Below, piece by piece: positions 9,573-16,294 of a stretch of DNA of 51,029 nucleotides (its first letter is position 1; each line of letters opens with the position of its first letter). Position numbers and translations under genes: made by a program. Source of the DNA: an uncultured Granulosicoccus sp. (lineage in GTDB: Bacteria; Pseudomonadota; Gammaproteobacteria; Granulosicoccales; Granulosicoccaceae); NCBI GenBank assembly GCA_947492525.1, contig CANLNQ010000039.1, positions 1-51,029 of the forward strand, read 5' to 3'. The notes under the pieces were generated by a model that was not told the DNA's origin, did no database searches, and saw only the letters and a program-made list of their open reading frames with translations.

Positions 9573-10319
9573 TCAACGCTCCTGAACAATCTCGTCATAA
9601 CCCACCAGTCGAGAGTAAGGCAACAGTCCTTCACGACCGGCAGTTGGTGAATTCTCGATATGCTGAGACAGGAACATGTTCAGCTGATCTTCGTTGCCGA
9701 CTCGCTGGGATGACTGAGGCGACACCCAGTACGAGCCCGTGTTCGCAACCAGTTCCACTTGCGGCAATGGTGCCCCACTCACTTGTCGGGAAAAGGCATC
9801 ACGCCCATCGATGGCGGCTGAACTGCGAACCGCGGCAACATTCTCGGCCTGGCCTGCCTCCTGACTCTGCCAGACATTCATGCCGACCACGGTGACGGCA
9901 GCCACACTGGCAGCCAGGGCAAAGCCTGCCATGCCTGTACCCAGCCAGGAAGAGCGCTGGCCACGGGCGTCTGCAACTGCCAGAGTCGTGACATCTGCCG
10001 CTGCTGGTGCCGCCGCCGGTATGGGTGCCACCTCGGGCTTCTCGTCAACCTCGGCATAATTGGCCAGCGGTGTGATGTTGCTGTAGGCAGGCTCATCGGC
10101 GATGGCATCACAGATACGAGACACGAGCACATTGTCTGTCTCGATCGGCTCGTTCTTGATCACATCCCGAATGAGATGGTATCGCGCCCATTTGCCGCGC
10201 AGTTCTTCATCGGCACAGACGCTCTTTACGCAATCGGATGGGTTCAGGTCATGCCACTCGCCATCCATGAGTTGTGACAACTGTTCCTTGTCCACGGTGG
10301 GGTTGTTGGAATCTTGCAT
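9573..10319 (-). CDS. rseA: Anti-sigma-E factor RseA (MucA)
   Basis: Single-pass inner-membrane anti-sigma factor that holds RpoE inactive until regulated proteolysis. The N-terminal cytoplasmic domain (EQLSQLMDGEWHDLNP ... RGKWARYHLIRDVI) is the RseA/MucA sigma-binding motif. An Ala/Pro-rich linker precedes a transmembrane segment near residues 128-147 (GMAGFALAASVAAVTVVGMNV). The periplasmic tail ends in SRLVGYDEIVQER. It follows rpoE by 3 bases and overlaps the alternative rseB start. Length 248 is longer than E. coli RseA (216) and nearer to MucA-type proteins. Confidence 0.92.
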   Translation of the reverse strand: MQDSNNPTVDKEQLSQLMDGEWHDLNPSDCVKSVCADEELRGKWARYHLIRDVIKNEPIETDNVLVSRICDAIADEPAYSNITPLANYAEVDEKPEVAPIPAAAPAAADVTTLAVADARGQRSSWLGTGMAGFALAASVAAVTVVGMNVWQSQEAGQAENVAAVRSSAAIDGRDAFSRQVSGAPLPQVELVANTGSYWVSPQSSQRVGNEDQLNMFLSQHIENSPTAGREGLLPYSRLVGYDEIVQER

Positions 10320-10322
10320 GGT

Positions 10323-10910
10323 TTACCTGCGTCTATCGTCGAGCAGTGGCTCGAGGTTGTTATCAATAGCTTCTCGCGCCCGAAAGATACGGGAGCGGAC
10401 CGTGCCAATCGGGCAGTCCATGGCCTGAGCAATCTCTTCGTAGGACATGCCCTCGAATTCGCGAAGCCGAATGGCCGTTCGCAGATCGTCCGGCAGAGCG
10501 TTGATCGATTCTTCGACTACTCGGGCAATCTGATCGGTAACCATCACACGATCTGGTGTCGCATTCTCACGCAACGCACTTCCGCTGTCGTATTGCTCCG
10601 CATCGGCTGCATCGATACCGGTATCACTGATCTTTCGACTCATCGTCACCAGGTGATTCTTTGCCGTGTTGATGGCGATACGGTACAGCCAGGTGTAGAA
10701 GGCGCTATCACCCCGGAAGTTCTTCAAGCCACGGTACGCCTTGATGAACGCTTCCTGCGTGACATCCTGCGATTCGTGGGAATCATGTACATAACGAGAA
10801 ACCAGATGACCTATCTTGTGCTGATACTTGAGTACCAGCAGATCGTAGGCAGCCTTGTCTCCTCGCTGTACGCGCTCGACAAGCGCTAGATCGATTTCTT
10901 TGTCACTCAA
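10323..10910 (-). CDS. rpoE: RNA polymerase sigma factor RpoE (AlgU)
   Basis: Extracytoplasmic-function sigma factor for envelope stress. Region 2 is clear (LVLKYQHKIGHLVSRYV, DVTQEAFIKAYRGLKNFRGDSAFYTWLYRIAINTAKN), as is region 4 (LPDDLRTAIRLREFEGMSYEEIAQAMDCPIGTVRSRIFRAREAI). I chose a TTG start at 10910: it has GAGGAG 8 bases upstream and gives a 195-residue protein that begins SDKEIDLALVERVQRGD, in register with AlgU/RpoE. The ATG at 10973 would add 21 residues and has no ribosome-binding site. This is the first gene of the rpoE-rseABC-mucD transcript. Confidence 0.95.
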   Translation of the reverse strand: MSDKEIDLALVERVQRGDKAAYDLLVLKYQHKIGHLVSRYVHDSHESQDVTQEAFIKAYRGLKNFRGDSAFYTWLYRIAINTAKNHLVTMSRKISDTGIDAADAEQYDSGSALRENATPDRVMVTDQIARVVEESINALPDDLRTAIRLREFEGMSYEEIAQAMDCPIGTVRSRIFRAREAIDNNLEPLLDDRRR

Positions 10911-10918
10911 CGTATTCG

Positions 10919-10924
10919 CTCCTC
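10919..10924 (-). promoter_or_regulatory. Ribosome-binding site for the TTG start of rpoE
   Basis: GAGGAG on the minus strand, 8 bases before TTG at 10910. It decides the start in favour of TTG over the upstream ATG at 10973. Confidence 0.7.
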
Positions 10925-11014
10925 GAGCGATTTGTGTTTCTGATTTAAACACCTTGTTCGAGGCGAGAATCATATCAGTCTATATCCATTATCGGCTAAA
11001 GAGGCCACGCAAAC

Positions 11015-11040
11015 TATGACCACGATTCTCGGTATAGTTC
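11015..11040 (-). promoter_or_regulatory. Candidate sigma-E promoter of rpoE
   Basis: Minus strand GAACTA (11040-11035), 15-base spacer, TCATA (11019-11015). The -35 matches five of six bases of the sigma-E GAACTT element; the -10 keeps only the TC. Position, about 105 bases before the TTG start, suits the autoregulation known for rpoE. Low certainty because both elements are imperfect. Confidence 0.35.
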
Positions 11041-11103
11041 ATGGGTCTCTGATGCAAATTGCAGAGGCCTACCAAAAACTCATGAAAAGTGTGGATAAAG
11101 CCC

Positions 11104-11934
11104 ATGTCACTGCCACTGGTCCTCGACCCCAAAGAACTGGCCACCCTGCTGGCCGATATCCAGACTGAGGGTAATACGCTCGCCCAGGCTCACCTCTGCC
11201 TCGTTGACCTTCGCTCCGAAGAGGCCTATGCCGCAGGCCACCTGCCGGGAGCCGTACACGGCGACGCCGCCCTGTTGAACCGGGTGGAAAGCCCGATGGG
11301 AGGTCTGATGCCCGATCCGGAGCAGGTCAACACCTTCCTGGCGGATATCGGCGCCAACCTGGGCGACCAGATCATTGCCTACGATGGTGGACGAGAAACC
11401 CCGGCGGCCAGACTCATGTGGGTGCTCGACGCGTACGGCTATGAAGTCGGAAGCTGGCTCAATGGTGGTTTTGCCAACTGGCAAGCGCAGGCATTACCGG
11501 TGACACAGGCGGTGCCCAGCGTGGACAAGGGTCAGTTGTCACTGTCCTTGATCGGCGACAATGTCATCTCGGCGGAGGCCTTGATGGGCGAACTGGATTC
11601 ACCCCAGCTGAGTATCCTGGATGTGCGTAGCGCCGCCGAATTCAACGGGACTGATGTGCGCAGCGCGATAGGCGGCCATGTGCCCGGCGCCTGCCACATG
11701 GAATGGTCGGAAATGCTCGACGAACAAGGGCGCCTGCTGGATGATGACGCTCTGCAGTCCGCGCTCGATGCCCGACAGATAAAGCCCGAAGACACCGTGA
11801 TTGTCTATTGCCAGACGCATCAGCGCTCGGCTGTCACCTATGTGGCACTCCGGCATCTGGGGTATGAAGATGTGCGTGCACTGGACGGTGCCTGGTCCAA
11901 CTGGGGCAACCGGACCGATACGCCGAAAGCCTGA
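11104..11934 (+). CDS. Two-domain rhodanese (thiosulfate/3-mercaptopyruvate sulfurtransferase, RhdA-like)
   Basis: Sulfurtransferase that carries a persulfide on a cysteine and passes sulfur to cyanide or other acceptors. There are two tandem rhodanese modules. The N-terminal one (LVDLRSEEAYAAGHLPGAVHG) has Asp in place of the active cysteine (YDGGRETPA). The C-terminal one has the active loop CQTHQRS with Cys236 counted from ATG 11104, close to the CQTHHRS loop of Pseudomonas RhdA, which also lies near rsgA and orn. A GTG at 11089 would add five residues; I prefer the ATG. A perfect DnaA-box sequence (11090-11098) sits just before the start. Confidence 0.88.
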   Translation: MSLPLVLDPKELATLLADIQTEGNTLAQAHLCLVDLRSEEAYAAGHLPGAVHGDAALLNRVESPMGGLMPDPEQVNTFLADIGANLGDQIIAYDGGRETPAARLMWVLDAYGYEVGSWLNGGFANWQAQALPVTQAVPSVDKGQLSLSLIGDNVISAEALMGELDSPQLSILDVRSAAEFNGTDVRSAIGGHVPGACHMEWSEMLDEQGRLLDDDALQSALDARQIKPEDTVIVYCQTHQRSAVTYVALRHLGYEDVRALDGAWSNWGNRTDTPKA

Positions 11935-11951
11935 CAGCGCGGGTAACGGTG

Positions 11952-12824
11952 TTATATGCCAGCCAGCTTGCAGTAGTTTTCGTAACGCCATCGAGCGATG
12001 GTGCCGTCTGCCAACGCGTGCCGCACCCCGCAACCGGGCTCAACCGTGTGAGTGCAGTTCCCGAAGCGACAGGATTCGGCAGCCCTGGCCAGTTCGTGGT
12101 ATCCCGAGCGCACTGTCTCGGGAGACAGATGCGCTACTGAGTACTGGCGCACACCCGGCGAATCGATGATGGCACCGCCGTTCGGCAATTCGTACCAGAA
12201 TGTCACCGAGGTCGTGTGGGAACCGAACCCCGTTGCGGCGGATACCGCCCCGACTCGCAACTCCTTGTCCGGCAGCAGCTTCTGGATGATCGAAGACTTG
12301 CCCACACCACTGGCGCCTACCAGGGTAAATGCCCGCCCTTCCAGTTCGTTGTACAGCGGTTCCATGCCACCATCACTCTTGGTGTCAATGGCCACCGCGG
12401 GATAACCGATGGCGCGATAGGTATCCAGTATCCGCTTGCTGGCCGCTTGTTCCTCTGCCTGCTGCAGGTCGGACTTGTTGAAGATGATCAGCGCACCGAC
12501 TCCCGCTCGATGAGCCGCCACACAGAACTGGTCGATCAGCAGGGTATCGATTCCCGGCGGATTCGCCGACACGATGCCCAGATGGGTGAGATTGGCCGCG
12601 AGCGGTTTTACAGAGCGTCTGTCAGCACGTTCCAGCACACTCTCCCGCGGCACCAGCGATACCACCCTGAGTACCCCTGCATCGTATTCACAGAGCACGT
12701 TATCCCCTGCGACCAGCAAAGGTACGCTACGCAATGCGTGAGCTTTCACGATTTCAGCCTCGCCTTCCAGTTGCAGCGCGACGCTGGCACGGAAGTTGGC
12801 AATAACTCGGGCCGGGATACTCAC
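11952..12824 (-). CDS. rsgA: Ribosome small subunit-dependent GTPase A (RsgA)
   Basis: Late-stage 30S assembly GTPase with circularly permuted G motifs. In this 290-residue product the order is NKSD (116-119), the P-loop GASGVGKSS (170-178) and DSPG (221-224). An N-terminal OB-fold precedes them. The C-terminal zinc site is C252, C257, H259 and C265 in CRFGNCTHTVEPGC. It converges with the rhodanese gene (17 bases between stops) and diverges from orn, a gene grouping shared with other gammaproteobacteria. Confidence 0.97.
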   Translation of the reverse strand: MSIPARVIANFRASVALQLEGEAEIVKAHALRSVPLLVAGDNVLCEYDAGVLRVVSLVPRESVLERADRRSVKPLAANLTHLGIVSANPPGIDTLLIDQFCVAAHRAGVGALIIFNKSDLQQAEEQAASKRILDTYRAIGYPAVAIDTKSDGGMEPLYNELEGRAFTLVGASGVGKSSIIQKLLPDKELRVGAVSAATGFGSHTTSVTFWYELPNGGAIIDSPGVRQYSVAHLSPETVRSGYHELARAAESCRFGNCTHTVEPGCGVRHALADGTIARWRYENYCKLAGI

Positions 12825-13001
12825 TCGGGAAAGGCTATGGAATATGACAGTCTGATTGCAGGCACGTTCTTGATTTGTATGCTTGAATAAACGGGATGAG
12901 TTTAACGCTTTCTGACCATGGATGGCGTCATGCTCGTGCGCACGAGGCTTTCAGCCTTCATTCCTTATCGTCAAGACCTTGTTAGAGGCCAACTTACTCT
13001 G

Positions 13002-13547
13002 ATGCCAGCGAGCAATGACAACCTGATCTGGGTTGACCTGGAAATGACCGGACTGGATCCGGAAACGGACACCGTGATCGAGATTGCAACCATCATTACC
13101 GATCCACAACTCAATACACTAGCTGAAGGGCCTGTCATTGCCGTTCATGTCGATGACGACAAGCTCGAGGCCATGGACGACTGGAATACAGAGCACCATA
13201 CCCGCTCTGGCCTGGTCGACCGCGTTCGTGCCAGTGAATACACGCTGGACAAGGCAAGCGAAGAGACGATCGAATTCCTGCAGCACTGGATAGAACCGGG
13301 CAAGAGCCCGATGTGCGGCAACAGTATCGGCCAGGACAGACGCTTTATGGTGCGTTACATGCCGGAGCTCGAATCCTTCTTCCACTATCGCAACGTGGAT
13401 GTCAGCACGATCAAGGAGCTGGTTCGTCGCTGGCAGCCCTCGATCACCGCAGGATTCAGCAAGACAAACTCACACCTGGCTCTTGACGACATTCGAGAGA
13501 GCATCGCGGAGCTGCGCTACTACCGTGAGCACGTCTTCACGATCTGA
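13002..13547 (+). CDS. orn: Oligoribonuclease
   Basis: 3'-5' exoribonuclease that degrades 2-5-mer RNAs, including pGpG from cyclic di-GMP turnover; essential in many gammaproteobacteria. DEDDh motifs are visible: Asp12 and Glu14 in [21 protein letters not shown] in the middle, and the final [18 protein letters not shown]. The ATG at 13002 gives 181 residues, the normal size; the open frame reaches back to 12918 but the extra 28 residues are not typical. AGAGG lies upstream at 12984-12988, rather far from this start. Confidence 0.96.
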   Translation: MPASNDNLIWVDLEMTGLDPETDTVIEIATIITDPQLNTLAEGPVIAVHVDDDKLEAMDDWNTEHHTRSGLVDRVRASEYTLDKASEETIEFLQHWIEPGKSPMCGNSIGQDRRFMVRYMPELESFFHYRNVDVSTIKELVRRWQPSITAGFSKTNSHLALDDIRESIAELRYYREHVFTI

Positions 13548-13741
13548 AGAGTAACCCCGCTTCACGCAATGCCCCAGACCCGAATCAACGGCTCCCGATA
13601 TCGCTGAACACGGGGCTGAAAACGCCATCAGCCCCCTGCAGAAGTTTCGCGTCTGCAAATAACCTGCCCATCCACAAAAAATTCGCGTATTTCCAGTATT
13701 TTTTCGTTCCTGATGCTTGACGAAGCGTACTTGTGTTGACC

Positions 13742-13771
13742 TTATGCACAAGTAGCGCTGAATTATGCACC
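13742..13771 (+). promoter_or_regulatory. Single DnaA box plus near-match
   Basis: TTATGCACA at 13742-13750 (perfect) and TTATGCACC at 13763-13771 (one mismatch), same orientation, 21 bases apart, two helical turns. They lie upstream of the first module. Confidence 0.55.
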
Positions 13772-13820
13772 GGAGCTGTATTTTCGCTGCCCTGACTCAG
13801 GAAGAAAATTCAATCAACTG

Positions 13821-13953
13821 CAAGTTATTGTTTTTCATTGTTATTTTTCTTTTGTACAAATAATGCCCAATGTGACAGAAACGTTAAAAACAGCGGGTTC
13901 CAGGGTGTTTTCAGCGGTTCATCCACAACGTTATCCACAGATATTGTGGATAA
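13821..13953. repeat. DnaA-box module, copy 1
   Basis: Starts with CAAGTTATTG, continues through an AT-rich segment, and ends with three DnaA boxes: TCATCCACA (13919), TTATCCACA (13931) and inverted TGTGGATAA (13945). Start-to-start spacings are 12 and 14 bases. Aligned to copy 3 it shares long interrupted matches (for example TTGTACAAATAATG with TTGTTCAAAAAATG). Confidence 0.8.
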
Positions 13954-14445
13954 GCCGATTTCAGCCCATTGCGACGGCATTCTGCCGATTTCGCATCCTG
14001 AACCACAGGCTTCCGGCAGAGCGCAAGACGAAGATCGATTGATTTTCTGCGCGCATTTGGTGCGCCGACGATCAAACTGTCCGCGAATGACAGAGAGAAG
14101 CAAGAGGAGTGGTGAACTGCCTGGGGAAATCATTCGAATAGCGCATGAGATAAAGCGCGACGTGCGCCCCTGTGTACCCGCATGTGCAAGCGCGAAGGAC
14201 TGTCTTGGAGATCCGCGCGTTTTCCCAGCATCCAGTATCTCTTCCCTCCCCAGCGAGACAAGAACAGCTCAGAAGTCATCGGGAAGTAACATACAGACAA
14301 TCGTTTGACAGAAAAAAGTCGAAATCATGTCGCAACAAACGCTGAAAATATGATATCCGAGGCACCGTTATCAACAAGCCAGCCTGAGCGCCACGCCGCC
14401 TGCACTCAAGCTGTGCACTTGCCGCCTTGCCTGCCGAAAAATAGC

Positions 14446-14577
14446 TAAGTCATTGTATTTAAATAGATTAATAAATTGATCAGAAATTGATCAATCTGCT
14501 GCAAGCGTGATGCAGCAAGGCCTGGAAGTCACTTTCACGCTTTTCTCCACAACCTTATCCACAATTTTTGTGGATAA
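14446..14577. repeat. DnaA-box module, copy 2
   Basis: Starts TAAGTCATTG, the most AT-rich copy, with two TTGATCA motifs inside. Ends with TTCTCCACA (14543), TTATCCACA (14555) and inverted TGTGGATAA (14569), with the same 12 and 14 base spacings. The leading motif lies 109 bases before the central box, as in copy 3. Confidence 0.8.
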
Positions 14578-14853
14578 GCGAGTCGATCAGCCGGGTACGG
14601 CGTCCGAATATTGACTCGCGCAACTTCACGGGCCGGACATATAACTATCCGGCAAGCAGTGACCGGGAAATTTCGCGGTCTCGACAAGCCACAGCTCGGA
14701 GATCTTTTTCGATGACAATTGACGCCCGAACAGACATCACTGACGAGCACTACCCGTTGGCCGACAGTCAGCCAGACTGCTTGTGCGTGAAAACCGAAAA
14801 TTCACGGTTTGTTCTCCCCCGAAACTTGACTTGCCATCGAAGCCCGTGGTGGT

Positions 14854-14862
14854 TTATTCACA
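14854..14862 (+). promoter_or_regulatory. Isolated DnaA box
   Basis: TTATTCACA, a perfect TTATNCACA match, between module copies 2 and 3. Confidence 0.5.
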
Positions 14863-14921
14863 TCTTTTCCGGAAACGGGATAATGGGGCCTCGAAACGCC
14901 CTGAAAGCACCGTACAAACCT

Positions 14922-15053
14922 CAAGTTATTGATTTTACGCCATTTTATGGATTGTTCAAAAAATGGACAATTTGACGATACCGTTACAAGACGGGCGTCA
15001 CAGGCGCAAATCAGCACTTGATCCACAAGCTTATCCACAGATTTTGTGGATAA
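14922..15053. repeat. DnaA-box module, copy 3
   Basis: Starts CAAGTTATTG (identical to copy 1), AT-rich, ends with TGATCCACA (15019), TTATCCACA (15031) and inverted TGTGGATAA (15045). Spacings are identical to the other copies. It lies 162 bases from the recR stop. Confidence 0.8.
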
Positions 15054-15214
15054 ACATGGAGCTGTTCGTCACTGTCTTTCGAGGGCAAAGACGGACAGGC
15101 CAGCATCGCCCGGCAGCATCCGTTCCGCAACGGCCCTGCAGTGATACTCGAGGGTAGAGGCAAAGGATCCACGAAAGCGGAGTTATGCGGGACGGGGCCA
15201 CTGCAGCCCGGGGC

Positions 15215-15814
15215 TCAACTCAAGGGCGTGCGTTGGGCAAAGGCGACGGCCAGCGTACCGCCATCGGTAAATTCCAGCTCGCTGCCGACGGGCACACCTC
15301 TCGCAATCTGCATGACCGGCACGCCATGCCGAGCAGCGATATCGCCGATATAGCGGGCGGTGGCCTGCCCTTCGACTGTCGGGTTCGTGGCCAGGGTGAT
15401 GTCGTCGACACCGCCTTGCTCGAGTCGTGACTCCAGAAGGTCGAGCCCCAGGTCCTTCGGGCCGATGCCATCCAGCGGTGACAAATGCCCCAACAGCAGA
15501 AAGAACTTGCCTCGGTAGTCGGTCGACCGATCGATGGCGATCACGTCCGCCGGTCCTTCGACAACGCACAACTGGGAGGACAGGCGAGCAGGATCGGAGC
15601 ACCAGCGACACAGCTCGTTTTCCGTGAAGATCCGACATTGCTTGCAGTGATGGACCTTGTCCATCGCCTTGATCATGGTTTCCCCCAGCCGTCGCGCAGC
15701 ATCACGATCACGTTGCAACAGATGCAACGCCATCCGCTGCGCGGACTTGGGACCGACTCCCGGCAGACAGCGAAGGGATTCCACCAGATCTTCCAACAGG
15801 CCACTGCTAGACAC
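15215..15814 (-). CDS. recR: Recombination protein RecR
   Basis: RecR acts with RecO (and RecF) to load RecA at gaps. The 199-residue product has the helix-hairpin-helix LPGVGPKSAQRMALHLL (about 17-33), a four-cysteine zinc finger (C57, C60, C69, C72), and a Toprim domain (VVEGPADVIAID ... LATNPTVEGQATARYI). The length is exactly typical. It is third in the dnaX-ybaB-recR order found across bacteria, 27 bases after ybaB. Confidence 0.97.
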   Translation of the reverse strand: MSSSGLLEDLVESLRCLPGVGPKSAQRMALHLLQRDRDAARRLGETMIKAMDKVHHCKQCRIFTENELCRWCSDPARLSSQLCVVEGPADVIAIDRSTDYRGKFFLLLGHLSPLDGIGPKDLGLDLLESRLEQGGVDDITLATNPTVEGQATARYIGDIAARHGVPVMQIARGVPVGSELEFTDGGTLAVAFAQRTPLS

Positions 15815-15841
15815 GTTCCATGCCCTCTCGATACAAGGGGT

Positions 15842-16165
15842 TCAGAATGGCAGTTTCATGCCCGGAGGCAGTTCCATGCCACTGGTCAGTCCGCTCAATT
15901 TGGTCTTGGATGCTTCAGCCAGACGGTGACTGGCATCATTGACCGCAGCGGCCACAAGATCCTCGAGCATGTCCTTGTCATCGCCGACCAGGGAATCGTC
16001 GATGGACACCTTGCGTAGCTCATGTTGTCCGTTCATGGTGACCTTGACGAGACCACCACCGCTCTGCCCCTCGATCTCCATGTTGGCAATTTCTTCCTGC
16101 GCACGCTGCATGTCCTCTTGCATCTTCTGCGCTTGTTTCATCAGGTTACCGATGCCACCTTTCAT
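15842..16165 (-). CDS. ybaB: YbaB/EbfC nucleoid-associated protein
   Basis: Small homodimeric DNA-binding protein, 107 residues as usual. The N-terminal [28 protein letters not shown] is a predicted long helix, followed by the sheet [21 protein letters not shown]. It lies between dnaX and recR, its standard place. Function in this organism is inferred from the family only. Confidence 0.95.
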   Translation of the reverse strand: MKGGIGNLMKQAQKMQEDMQRAQEEIANMEIEGQSGGGLVKVTMNGQHELRKVSIDDSLVGDDKDMLEDLVAAAVNDASHRLAEASKTKLSGLTSGMELPPGMKLPF

Positions 16166-16294
16166 GTTTCAATCCTCAATCAGTCAAAGAAATATTTCGG
16201 ACACCATACCGGAGACGAGCCGTCTTGTAGAACCGCACAAGCAGTTTACCGATTGCTCACCGGGGAATCGAATGTTGCTGCGGCAACGCAGGAC

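Larger units (their letters stand above)
13548..15214. other. 1.67 kb non-coding region rich in DnaA boxes (candidate origin or DnaA-control locus)
   Basis: No credible gene on either strand; open frames here are short, lack ribosome-binding sites and have no recognisable content. The region has eight perfect matches to the DnaA-box consensus TTATNCACA (13742, 13931, 13945 inverted, 14555, 14569 inverted, 14854, 15031, 15045 inverted; start positions) plus five one-mismatch sites. By simple counting about 0.05 perfect sites would be expected in this length at equal base frequencies. Three AT-rich segments (about 13804-13865, 14438-14495 and 14920-14975) each precede a box cluster by about 50 bases. 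A GGGGCTG/CAGCCCC hairpin at 13612-13635 may end the orn transcript. Known relatives of such structure are oriC, datA and DARS; which it is cannot be told from here. Confidence 0.75.

Noticed and set aside
13931..13953. NrdR or other repressor palindrome
   Set aside because: The inverted pair fits the DnaA-box consensus exactly and has no match to NrdR-type sites; no regulated gene starts next to it.
13838..14308. 156-codon plus-strand open frame in the gene-free region
   Set aside because: No ribosome-binding site, low-complexity start, and it crosses the first DnaA-box cluster; composition does not look protein-coding.
14568..14975. 135-codon plus-strand open frame between box clusters
   Set aside because: Starts inside a DnaA box, no recognisable motif and no ribosome-binding site.
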